NCBI GenBank assembly: GCA_025356445.1
Contig: JANXSZ010000023.1
Span: forward strand, 24,149 to 88,148
Source: Betaproteobacteria bacterium
GTDB lineage: Bacteria > Pseudomonadota > Gammaproteobacteria > Burkholderiales > Burkholderiaceae_C
DNA length: 64,000 nt
Direction of reading: 5' to 3'
Program-made: the position numbers and the translations under genes
In this document: in pieces, positions 47,701 to 55,232 of the stretch
Layout: each line of letters opens with the position of its first letter
Numbering within the stretch: position 1 is the stretch's first letter
The notes under the pieces: model-generated
Database searches by the model: none
Seen by the model: the letters and a program-made list of their open reading frames with translations, nothing else
Told to the model about the DNA's origin: nothing

Positions 47701-48442
47701 TGCCGTTAAAGGCGCAACGGCCAGCCTACCCGTGAAGTTGGCCGTCGCCTTGCTGGCCGATCGCAATGGCGTGATTGACTTGGATTTGCCCCTCAGCGGC
47801 TCGTTGAATGACCCACAGTTCCGCATTGGCCCGTTGATTTTTAAAATCATTCTGAACGTGATTGGCAAAGCTTTGACGGCGCCTTTCAGTCTGTTGTCGG
47901 GCGCGTTGGGTGGTGATGGCGATCACAGCGTGGTGGTTTTTGCGCCAGGCAGTGCCCGTTTGAGCACTGAGGCGAAAGAACGCCTGGACAAGGTTGCCAA
48001 GGTGCTGATTGACCGTCCTGCGCTGCACATGACGGTGGCAGGCACGGCCAATTTGGATGCTGAGCGTGATGCTTTTCAGCGTGAACGCTTGAGTGCGTTG
48101 TTGCTGGCGCAAAAAGGGCCGGGGGCGACGGCTGTTACCGAGGTGGAATACCCTGTCCTGCTGAAGGCCCTTTACAAGCGCACCGACATGCCCAAGCCGC
48201 GTAATGCCATTGGCATGACCAAAGATGTGTCTGCGACAGAGATGTCGGATTTGCTGCTCGCTAACTTGGTGGTTACGCCAGACACCATGCGTCAACTGGC
48301 AGCACAGCGGGGAGTGGTGGTTCGGGATTATTTGGTGAGCAAAGCGCTGCCGATCAAGCGTTTGTTCCTGGGGGCCTCCAAGGCTGCGACAGCCGATGAC
48401 CGGGCAAGTCCACGCGCAGAATTGAGTTTGGCGATGCCCTAG
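44720..48442 (+). CDS. large AsmA-like DUF748 protein
   Basis: A 1240-residue envelope protein. An N-terminal membrane anchor (about 19-45, KTLVLGAILVAVIGVSSMAWLP) is followed by a long beta-rich DUF748/AsmA-like region with repeated LxLxxLxL strands. A C-terminal module (VVVFAPGSARLSTEAKERLD, then VAGTANLDAERDAF) resembles the OmpA-like tail of the family. Such proteins belong to the AsmA/TamB/YhdP superfamily linked to lipid movement between membranes. Residues around 825 hold an Ala-Thr run encoded by four copies of ACTGCA. A degenerate repeat copy is read in frame near 45794-45848. Confidence 0.88.
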   Translation: MNPIALPKLTNRGLRAGLKTLVLGAILVAVIGVSSMAWLPWLVKREITAVGHEKLGRALSVVDVQFSPWSLTLRLDGLAMAAADGGIAQLRVKHIVVDAAVDSLWRLAPVVDAITVDTPQLRLIRKTDGGYDLDDILAHLTKPEPTAPEKPALFALYNLSLTEGAVDFTDQGRIHTLRDLHIALPFLSNLPSQRDVKVSPHLAFVLNGSRFDTAAEGTPFAQTHKTEATLKVAGLDLKPYLPYLPRTLPVKLQAALLDVDMKLGFEQAPDTRVRLSGTVAAHQLHIATPAGQPLLSLDGLNVRLADVRPLEKIVRLEAIEVQAPRVALQREADGQLQWPRNAVTVAVPHRANTPHTPESIASKGQQEGATAGLAEKTIPGAWQVELQRFSLTDGALTWVDASMQPKANLGLNRLTLQVTDLAWPMKQAVPFKGVASLDGVGTPGQLTFNGTASLQAAHVSATVAELPLAVASSYLSPHLVPRLQGQLNTQFGVDWKAEGNDLNLAIPQLSLTQLALVDGARSANVLASVQRIELTSATVALAKQEVSIAGVTVKAPKTRLERGADQHWMFEHWLKAVASPPIAQAAAHGASMAKPALPWKVAIADFSVEGGAVHFSDKGTAPATQPVDLDLTALKLNLKSFSSISDKPLPVSLSARIGAGSQTPGSLAVRGTLALTPLALQATVDAKRLPVHAVAPYAAGLLNLDLVRADTSYQGQVQFRQTPSGSQVILNGDVNVEDFHANSQTDTQAADRARAQATGTAADISNELLRWKALAVRGLAVKLAPNAATQVDVKETVLSDFFARLILHENGRLNLQDLVKKGSKETATATATAAPVPAVPATTGIAAIVHIGPVSLLNGKVYFSDHFVQPNYSADLTELTGRLSAFSNDVAVETGGVQTGGLQLADLSLRGRAEGSASLEILGKLNPLANPLALDIQGKVRNLELPPLSTYAIKYAGHGIERGKLSLDVNYLVKPDGQLSASNKLVLNQLNFGDAVKGATASLPVKLAVALLADRNGVIDLDLPLSGSLNDPQFRIGPLIFKIILNVIGKALTAPFSLLSGALGGDGDHSVVVFAPGSARLSTEAKERLDKVAKVLIDRPALHMTVAGTANLDAERDAFQRERLSALLLAQKGPGATAVTEVEYPVLLKALYKRTDMPKPRNAIGMTKDVSATEMSDLLLANLVVTPDTMRQLAAQRGVVVRDYLVSKALPIKRLFLGASKAATADDRASPRAELSLAMP
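45794..45848. repeat. dispersed degenerate repeat, copy inside the DUF748 gene
   Basis: TCTATAGCTTCAAAAG followed by GGCGCTACAGCCGG and a run ending GAAAAAACT resembles the gluQ-internal copy, whose second half reads GCACTGGAGGCC...CTTCAAAA. It is translated in frame as a polar insert (ESIASKGQQEGATAGLAEKT) between two ordinary DUF748 stretches. Homology of the copies is likely but both are degenerate. Confidence 0.4.
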
Positions 48443-48533
48443 CGAGCGAGGCAGATGGCAGCGTAGATAATAGAGGGTTAAGCAGCGTCCAGGCGCTGCG
48501 CCCTATTTGCCCTTAGAAGAAGCCTCTGCCGCC

Positions 48534-51311
48534 ATGTCTGCCTCCTCCAAATCCACCGATACCCCAACGCTTGACAAACTGACCCATGGTGCGTTCACCG
48601 CCGCCACGTCCAGCGAGCGTGCCGCCCGCATCCGCGATTGGCTGGCCACTGAGCCTACACAAGAGCAAATGCAGGATGTCTTCAAAGAGCTGCAAACCCG
48701 CGACAAAGGTGCTGCCAAGCCTCTGCGCGAGAAGCTCGACGAACTCAAGCGTGCCAAAGGCCAAGAGCTGTTGGCTGTGGAATGGGCCGAGCGTGCCAAT
48801 ACCTTGCTGGCATTGCCCCGTCTCAACATTGCTGACGCCTTGGCGTGGCAGCGCGATGCCGCTAAAAACGGCGCGCCATTGAGCCGTGAGCCTCTGTCGC
48901 TGCTGAAAGTGCAACTGACCGAGCGCGTCAAGGGGATCGAAGATTTGCAACACCGCGTGCAGGTGCAGCGCGAAGCTGCTGTGCTGTTGGCACAACGTAT
49001 CGAGGTGTTGTCTACCAAGCCTTGGCGCGATGCCCACACTGCCCTTGAAGTGCTGCGTCCTGATGTGGCCCACTGGCAAGACCAGGCTGCAGCGCTGGTG
49101 GCTGACGCCGGTTGGGTCAGCGTGGATGCGAAATTCCCCACCTTGCTGGACGCCTCCAAAGCGCAATTGCTGGTGGTTTGGGACGCGTTTGGTGCGGCTG
49201 TAGCTCTTGCTGTGGCCGCAGATGCTGACGTCGCCGCACCCTTGCCTCCAGTGCCCGTGTGGGCTGATGAATTACGCATCGCCCGTGGTGGTTCCATAGA
49301 AGCTGAGCCTAAAGCCCCTCGCCCCCCCAAAGCACCGATTGACCCTGAAATCCGTGCCAAGTCCACGCAGGCTGTACGGGAAGCGCTCTTGAAATTGGAG
49401 CAAGAAGTTGCCTTGGGCCATGGTAAAGCCAGCACCAGTGCTGCTGCTGCCATGCGCAACACGCTGAAGGAGCACGGCCGCCTCATCGACGACGCCCTGG
49501 AAACCCAAGCCCATGCTGCGCTGGCTGCTGCCGGTGAACTCGAAGGCTGGCAGCGCTGGCGTGCCGACCAACTGCGCGAAGAGCTGGTTGGCAAGGCTGA
49601 AGCCATGCTGAACCGTCCTGAAGGCCAAGCTCTGGGTGGGCGTAAAGTGCAAGAAACCCTGCGCACCCTGCGCGATCAATGGAAGCAAACCGACCAGGGT
49701 GGCGTACCCAACCATGCGCTGTGGAAGCGTTTTGATGAAGCCTGCAATGAGGCGTACAAAGTGGTCGAAGTCTGGCTGGAAAAAGTCAAAGCCGAATCCG
49801 CTGAGCACCGCGCCCAGCGTCTGGCCCTGATTGAAGAGCTGAAGGCCTGGACGCAGCGCAATGTCGAGCGTACGGAGCCGCACGAATGGAAAGCCTTCAA
49901 CCGTGCGCTGTACCAGTTCGGCGACCGCTGGCGCGATTCTGGCCATGTGGGCGAAAAAATGTTTGCTGAGTTGCAGCCTTTGTGGAAAGAAACTTTCCAA
50001 GCTGCTGCCGCACCGATCGAAGCTGCCCAAAAGCAAAGCGTACTGATTCGCCAAGCCATGGTGCAAGAAGCCGCTGCATTGGGTGAAGCGCCCATGTTGA
50101 ACATTGACGCTGTTAAAGCACTGCAGTACCGCTGGCAGACTGAGGCACAGACTGTGCCTCTGGACCGCAAGTTCGAGCAAAAACTGTGGGACAGTTTCCG
50201 TAAACCCATTGACGACGCGTTCAACCGCAAGACCCTGGAGCGCGAAAAAGCAGCTTCTTCGCTCAGCGAGCGCGACCGCATGGTGCTGGATGCTGCCAAA
50301 GCGCTGGACGCTGCGAATGCCAGTGGTGATGCACAGAAAATCCGCGCGGCTGTGGCTGGCTTGGAAGCCGCCTTGCGCGGTCAAGCCCAGGCCCAGGCTG
50401 TGGTGGAAGTGGCTGCCAAGTCAGAAAACATGCAAAACAACCCACTGGTGCAAGCTGAATCAGCTGATGCAGCTACAGAAAGCGTAGCAGTTGAGGTGGC
50501 TGCAGACGTGGCTCCTGCATCTGAGGTGCCTTCTGATGATGCCGCACCTGCCCAAGAAACCGGTGCTGACGACGTCCCGCTTGCACCGGCTGTCGAACCT
50601 ACCCCCGCCCCCAAAGTGGTGAAAGCCGTGGTGGCCATGCGTGGTGATGACCGTCCTGGCATGAAAAAATCCGAGCCAGCCGCTCCTGTGGGCCGTGGTG
50701 GTAAGTTTGGCGACCGCAAAGACGCAGGCGCTGGCCGTGGTGGCTTTGGTGGCGACCGTGGTCCTCGCACGGGTGCAGCCCCTGGTGGCAATTTTGGTGA
50801 GCGCGGCCCGCGTTTTGGCGACCGTCCTGCCTTTGAAGACCGTGGCCCTCGCTTGGGCGACGTGGCTTTCCGTGCCCAGCGTGAAGCGTTGGAGCGTGCT
50901 GATCTGGCCCTGCGTAAGCTGGCTGCTCAAGCGCATGGTGAAACCCTGACCCAACTGATGACGGCTTGGGAAACCCGTGATGCGACCCACATGCCCAGTC
51001 TGCAAGACTTGGGCCGTGGCGTGTCGCCCGCCGTGCGTGGTGCCTGGGTGCAAGCTTTGGCGACGGCCCCCGCCCCCGCTGGTGCCAGTGCTGAAGCCTT
51101 GTTGCGTTTGGAGATGGCGGCTGAAGTACCCACACCAGCTGAGCACCTCTCCGCTCGCCGCATGTTGCAACTCCAGCTGCTGACCCGCCGCAACGATCCG
51201 TCACCTGCGCAAACCTGGGGTCAGGATGCGGCGAAAGTGCTGGCCAGCCCGTTCAATGCAGACGAGTCACGGCGCGTTCAAAATGTGCTGAAGGCTCTAC
51301 TGAAGCGTTAA
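48534..51311 (+). CDS. DUF349 protein with Gly/Arg-rich segment
   Basis: A 925-residue, mostly helical protein made of several DUF349-type repeats (for example LREKLDELKRAKGQELL, TLRDQWKQTDQGGVPNHALW, ALYQFGDRWRDSGHVGEKMF and ALQYRWQTEAQTVPLDRKFE). Function is unknown. Around residues 690-785 lies a linker with RGG-like units (GRGGKFGDRKDAG, GRGGFGGDRGPR, GGNFGERGPRFGDR), which suggests RNA or nucleic-acid binding. A further helical domain follows. I start at the ATG giving MSASSKSTDT; a TTG nine codons upstream is possible. It is preceded by the DUF748 gene on the same strand after 91 bp. Confidence 0.85.
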   Translation: MSASSKSTDTPTLDKLTHGAFTAATSSERAARIRDWLATEPTQEQMQDVFKELQTRDKGAAKPLREKLDELKRAKGQELLAVEWAERANTLLALPRLNIADALAWQRDAAKNGAPLSREPLSLLKVQLTERVKGIEDLQHRVQVQREAAVLLAQRIEVLSTKPWRDAHTALEVLRPDVAHWQDQAAALVADAGWVSVDAKFPTLLDASKAQLLVVWDAFGAAVALAVAADADVAAPLPPVPVWADELRIARGGSIEAEPKAPRPPKAPIDPEIRAKSTQAVREALLKLEQEVALGHGKASTSAAAAMRNTLKEHGRLIDDALETQAHAALAAAGELEGWQRWRADQLREELVGKAEAMLNRPEGQALGGRKVQETLRTLRDQWKQTDQGGVPNHALWKRFDEACNEAYKVVEVWLEKVKAESAEHRAQRLALIEELKAWTQRNVERTEPHEWKAFNRALYQFGDRWRDSGHVGEKMFAELQPLWKETFQAAAAPIEAAQKQSVLIRQAMVQEAAALGEAPMLNIDAVKALQYRWQTEAQTVPLDRKFEQKLWDSFRKPIDDAFNRKTLEREKAASSLSERDRMVLDAAKALDAANASGDAQKIRAAVAGLEAALRGQAQAQAVVEVAAKSENMQNNPLVQAESADAATESVAVEVAADVAPASEVPSDDAAPAQETGADDVPLAPAVEPTPAPKVVKAVVAMRGDDRPGMKKSEPAAPVGRGGKFGDRKDAGAGRGGFGGDRGPRTGAAPGGNFGERGPRFGDRPAFEDRGPRLGDVAFRAQREALERADLALRKLAAQAHGETLTQLMTAWETRDATHMPSLQDLGRGVSPAVRGAWVQALATAPAPAGASAEALLRLEMAAEVPTPAEHLSARRMLQLQLLTRRNDPSPAQTWGQDAAKVLASPFNADESRRVQNVLKALLKR

Positions 51312-51427
51312 AGTTGTGGTGAGAGGGGCAAAAAATCCCCTCAGCCCAGCGGTTTTTAAGGCCAGAGTTACATTTGCTTGCACGTAAGCAGCGTATTCGC
51401 TGTTTATGCATGACGAAAGGCCTACCT

Positions 51428-53140
51428 ATGAGCGATGCAGCGGCACTGTTGGCTGTCAAGGATTTGTCGGCTTGCCGGGCGCTGGTCATCGACAGCGAAC
51501 AAACTTCCCGTGGTGTGCTCATTAACCAGTTGCGCGAGTTTGGTGTCGGTGAAGTCGCCCACTTTGGCCGTGTGCGCGATGCCCGTAAGTTTTTGGAGAC
51601 AAAAAAAGCCGACTTCGTGCTGTGTGAGCAAAACTTCAGTGACGACAGTGCGTACACCGGGCAAGACTTGCTGGACGACCTGCGCCGTGCACAACTGTTG
51701 CCCTATTCCACCGTGTTCATCATGGTGACGGGCGAAGCCACCTATTCCAAAGTTGCCGAAGCGGCTGAGTCGTCCATGGACGGTTATTTGCTCAAGCCCC
51801 ATAAGCCCAGCGTGTTGCTTGAGCGGTTGCTTCAGGCCAGGCGGCGCAAAATTTTTCTCAAACCGATTTTTGATCCTTTGGATGCCGAAGACTACGAGCG
51901 TGCTGCCAAGGTATGCGAGTTGTTCTTCTATAAAAAAGCGGCTTATGGTTTGTTCGCTGCCCGCATGGGGGCTGATTTGCTGCTGCGTCTGGGCCACCAT
52001 GAGAAGGCTAAACAGCTGTTTGAAGCCGTTCTTGCTGAAAAACCTGTGTCATGGGCCAAATTGGGCGTGGCGCGTGCGCAGCTTGACGGAGGCAAGGCGG
52101 CACAGGCGATCACCACGCTGGATGCATTGATCGCCGAGGATGTGAAATTTGTTGATGCCTATGATGTGCTGGGCCGTGCGCAGGTCGAATCAGGCCAGTA
52201 TGGCTTGGCCATAGAGGCCTACCAAAAAGCCTGTGAGTTAACGCCAGGCTCTATCTCTCGGGTGCAAAAGCACGGCATCATGGTGTTCTACACGGGGGAC
52301 TACAAAACTGCCCACCGTGCCTTGGCTCAGTGCGCGATTTTGGGTTCAGATTCCAAAATGTTCGATTACCAGAGCTTTGTGCTGCTGGCTTTTTGCAGCC
52401 TGCACGCCAAAGACCGTAAGGTACTTACGCGCTGCTATGACGATTTGACCAAAGCTGTAGAAAACCAACCAGGTAGCGAGCGCCTGCAGCGATTTAAAAA
52501 ACTGGTTGCTGTGCTGCAACTGCTGATATCTGGTCGTATGGACGATGCTGCAGGGCTCTTGACAGGCATGGCTACGGAGCTGCGTGACCCCGATTTTGAC
52601 TTTGAAGCGGCTTGCAACATGGGTTTGCTGATTGCCCAGGCTGTCGCTGCCCAGGTTCCTCTGCCCAACGCCGAGGCTTGGGTCAATGCCATTGGCATGC
52701 GCTACTGCCGTGCTCGCGCTTTGACGGATCAGTTGGGTAATACCGTGCGCCAGCATCCGCCTTTCCAAGAGGTCATCAAAGCGTGCAATACCGAGGTTAA
52801 TGCACTGGCTACCAAGAGCATGTCGATGAGCTTAGCGGGGAACCATCACGCCGCTGTGGAATACTTGTTTGCGTATGGTGAGCAGCACTTGAATGCCAAG
52901 TTGATTGAGAACGCCTACATGCTGCTGCAACGCCACGGTGCGGCCATGGGCGACGTTGCTGTATTGGGTGACAAAGTAGCTGCCTTGCGCCAAGCCTTTG
53001 GTGTGAACCAAGTACGGGATGTGATTGGCCGCAACACAGTGCGCAGAGGCAGTGCCGCCACGCTCAAAGCCATGGTGCAAACCTCTGCCGTGGTCATCGC
53101 GGCTGATGTTGATGGGGCTGGCCCCGCTTTTGCCGATTAG
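51428..53140 (+). CDS. receiver-TPR protein with atypical phospho-acceptor
   Basis: A 570-residue soluble protein. Residues 15-135 form a receiver-like domain: Asp22 and Glu24 at the acidic pocket, Thr101 and Lys123 in place, but Glu67 (FVLCEQNF) where the phosphorylated Asp should be. The rest is tetratricopeptide-type helical repeats (for example AKQLFEAVLAEKPVSWAKLGVARAQL and VDAYDVLGRAQVESGQYGLAIEAY). It is probably a signalling scaffold whose receiver works without phosphorylation. GAAAGG precedes the ATG. It converges with lpxH across 13 bp. Confidence 0.85.
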   Translation: MSDAAALLAVKDLSACRALVIDSEQTSRGVLINQLREFGVGEVAHFGRVRDARKFLETKKADFVLCEQNFSDDSAYTGQDLLDDLRRAQLLPYSTVFIMVTGEATYSKVAEAAESSMDGYLLKPHKPSVLLERLLQARRRKIFLKPIFDPLDAEDYERAAKVCELFFYKKAAYGLFAARMGADLLLRLGHHEKAKQLFEAVLAEKPVSWAKLGVARAQLDGGKAAQAITTLDALIAEDVKFVDAYDVLGRAQVESGQYGLAIEAYQKACELTPGSISRVQKHGIMVFYTGDYKTAHRALAQCAILGSDSKMFDYQSFVLLAFCSLHAKDRKVLTRCYDDLTKAVENQPGSERLQRFKKLVAVLQLLISGRMDDAAGLLTGMATELRDPDFDFEAACNMGLLIAQAVAAQVPLPNAEAWVNAIGMRYCRARALTDQLGNTVRQHPPFQEVIKACNTEVNALATKSMSMSLAGNHHAAVEYLFAYGEQHLNAKLIENAYMLLQRHGAAMGDVAVLGDKVAALRQAFGVNQVRDVIGRNTVRRGSAATLKAMVQTSAVVIAADVDGAGPAFAD

Positions 53141-53153
53141 GATAAGGAGGGGG

Positions 53154-53969
53154 TTAAATGGGGCTGCATGGCAAGGTCACGCGTGTCAGCAGCGGCTTTC
53201 GTGCTTCCAAGCCCAGCGTCAGCTGCAGCACCTGCGCACGCGGCGGCTGGGCCGCTAAATCCCAGTCGCTCAGTACCACGCGAACACGACCTTCTCCTAT
53301 GTCATGGGTGGCAGGTTGGTGGGTATGGCCGTGAATCAGAGTGGAGGCTTGGGCTGTGGTTAACCATGCGTTGACGGCGGATGTGTCCAGGTCATGCGCG
53401 GCGAGCTGGTTGGCGGTGGCTTGTTTGCGGGTTTCGCTGTGAGCGCGTATCTCACGGGCAATGAGACTGCGCTCCATCAGAGGCTTGGCCAAAAACTGCT
53501 GCTGCCAGTCGGTAGAGCGTACTCCTGCGCGAAATTGTTGGTACTCAATGTCACTTAAGCACAGTGCATCTCCGTGGGAGAGCAGGTAGCGTGAGCCGCC
53601 AAAGCAGAGCACTGTCGGGTCATGGAGAAACTGGGCTTGTGCCAACTGTGCAAAGCGTGGTCCCAACAGAAAGTCACGATTGCCATGCATGAAAAAGACA
53701 GGTCGCTGCTGGGCTGCACGGGCGATGGCAGTGACGCATTCAGCCTCAAAACTGGTCGGATTGGAGGCGGCATCGTCGCCCACCCAGACCTCGAACAGGT
53801 CACCTAGCATGAACACAGCATCAGCCTGGGTTGTTTGCAAATAGCGTTGCCACGCTTGAAAGGTTGCACCTTCGGCGGGGTGCAAATGCAGGTCAGAGAT
53901 GAACTCAACGCTTTTCCAGTCTGCGGGCGCTTGCAGCATGGAAATAGGCGCCAGTGTTGTCGGGTTCAC
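53154..53969 (-). CDS. lpxH: UDP-2,3-diacylglucosamine diphosphatase
   Basis: LpxH cleaves UDP-2,3-diacylglucosamine to lipid X in lipid A synthesis. The 271-residue metallophosphoesterase has the ligand motifs EFISDLHLHP, FMLGDLFEVW, FMHGNRDFLLG, LLSHGDALC and LIHGHTHQPA in the expected order. The start given is GTG at 53969; an ATG ten codons later (MLQAPADWKSVEF) is a plausible alternative. It is the last gene of a minus-strand run with ppiB and ppiA, a neighbourhood common in beta-proteobacteria. Confidence 0.93.
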   Translation of the reverse strand: MNPTTLAPISMLQAPADWKSVEFISDLHLHPAEGATFQAWQRYLQTTQADAVFMLGDLFEVWVGDDAASNPTSFEAECVTAIARAAQQRPVFFMHGNRDFLLGPRFAQLAQAQFLHDPTVLCFGGSRYLLSHGDALCLSDIEYQQFRAGVRSTDWQQQFLAKPLMERSLIAREIRAHSETRKQATANQLAAHDLDTSAVNAWLTTAQASTLIHGHTHQPATHDIGEGRVRVVLSDWDLAAQPPRAQVLQLTLGLEARKPLLTRVTLPCSPI

Positions 53970-54002
53970 CCCAGTACCTGCGTACAGTCTTGTACTCTTG
54001 GC

Positions 54003-54512
54003 TTAAGCGACGAGCACAGCCTTTTCAATGATCACGTCTTCTTTCGGCACATCACCATGGTGACCTTTGTTACCGGTTTTCACGAGACAAATCTTGTCCA
54101 CAATATCGGTGCCTGACACCACTTTACCGAACACGGCATAGCCCCAGCCTGAAGCGCTGATGGCGGTGTGGTTCAGGAAGCCGTTGTCAGCCACGTTGAT
54201 GAAGAACTGCTGGGTGGCCGAGTGTGGATCGCTGGTGCGGGCCATGGCGACGGTGTACTTGTTGTTTTTCAGGCCGTTGTCGGCTTCATTGCTGATAGGT
54301 GCGTCGCTGGATTTTTGCGTCATGCCAGGCTCAAAACCCCCACCTTGCACCATGAAACCAGGGATTACACGGTGGAAAATGGTGCGGTCGTAATGGCCTT
54401 TTTTGACATAGCTCAAAAAATTAGCGGCAGATTTAGGCGCTTTGGCTTCGTCCAGCTCCAGGGTGATGATGCCGTGGTTCAGGATGTGGAGTTCGATTTG
54501 TGGGTTGCTCAT
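54003..54512 (-). CDS. ppiB: cytoplasmic peptidyl-prolyl isomerase, cyclophilin type
   Basis: A 169-residue cyclophilin without a signal peptide. Active-site segments are [20 protein letters not shown] and [17 protein letters not shown], and [15 protein letters not shown] lies near the C-terminus. It speeds cis-trans isomerisation of prolyl bonds during folding. It follows the exported cyclophilin gene by three bases, so both are cotranscribed, and precedes lpxH by 33 bp. Confidence 0.93.
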   Translation of the reverse strand: MSNPQIELHILNHGIITLELDEAKAPKSAANFLSYVKKGHYDRTIFHRVIPGFMVQGGGFEPGMTQKSSDAPISNEADNGLKNNKYTVAMARTSDPHSATQQFFINVADNGFLNHTAISASGWGYAVFGKVVSGTDIVDKICLVKTGNKGHHGDVPKEDVIIEKAVLVA

Positions 54513-54515
54513 GAT

Positions 54516-55232
54516 TTATTTCACCAGGGTGGCAGAGTTGATAAGGATTTGTGTTTTAGGCACGTCGGAAGGAAAAGGGCCACCCGCGCCGGTGGGCGTG
54601 AGTTTCATTTTGTTCACCACATCCATGCCGGTAATGACTTTGCCGAACACGGCGTAGCCCACCAGTTGCGGTGCGTTCACCAGGTTGGCACGGGGGACGT
54701 TCTCGTAAGTGCGTCCACCATATTCAAATTTGGGCACAGGGTCGCCAGGCGGAATGACCGTGGCATCAAGCGATGTGTTTTCTTTGACGTTGATGAAGAA
54801 CTGTGAGGTTGCCGAGTTCGGCTCATTGGTACGCGCCATCGCCAGGGTGCCGACGGTATTCTTGGGGCCACCTTTGGCAATGGCGTCTCGACCTTCATTC
54901 ACAACGGGAGGGCGTGTTTTTTTCTGCACATAGGCCGCATCAAAGCCTCCACCTTGCACCATGAAATCGTTGATGACGCGGTGAAAAATGGTGCCGTCGT
55001 AGTGCTTGTCTTTCACGTACTGCAAGAAGTTTTCAACTGTCTTGGGTGCGAGGTCAGGGTAGAGCTCGACCACGAAGTCGCCCTCAGTGGTTGCGAATTT
55101 CACTTTGGGGTTGTCAGCTGCGATGGCGCCACTGGCGAACGTCAGCGTGCCCATCAGAACTGCGGTCAGCAGCATGCGCTTGGTAAGAGTAGTGGTTTGC
55201 GTCGTCATTGAGATTGGGGTTTTGGGTGTCAT
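54516..55232 (-). CDS. ppiA: periplasmic peptidyl-prolyl isomerase, cyclophilin type
   Basis: A 238-residue cyclophilin with a signal peptide (hydrophobic core MLLTAVLMGTLTFASGAIA). Catalytic segments are [17 protein letters not shown] and MARTNEPNSATSQFFIN. Compared with the paralogue next door it has an insertion around IPPGDPVPKFEYGGRTYEN. The ATG at 55232 overlaps the L,D-transpeptidase stop by four bases, with AAGGAA about eight bases upstream, so I prefer it to the internal Met nine codons in. It probably helps fold periplasmic or outer-membrane proteins. Confidence 0.9.
   Translation of the reverse strand: MTPKTPISMTTQTTTLTKRMLLTAVLMGTLTFASGAIAADNPKVKFATTEGDFVVELYPDLAPKTVENFLQYVKDKHYDGTIFHRVINDFMVQGGGFDAAYVQKKTRPPVVNEGRDAIAKGGPKNTVGTLAMARTNEPNSATSQFFINVKENTSLDATVIPPGDPVPKFEYGGRTYENVPRANLVNAPQLVGYAVFGKVITGMDVVNKMKLTPTGAGGPFPSDVPKTQILINSATLVK

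Noticed and set aside
49272..50384. 370-codon minus-strand open frame
   Set aside because: It is a shadow of the DUF349 gene; no domain is recognisable.
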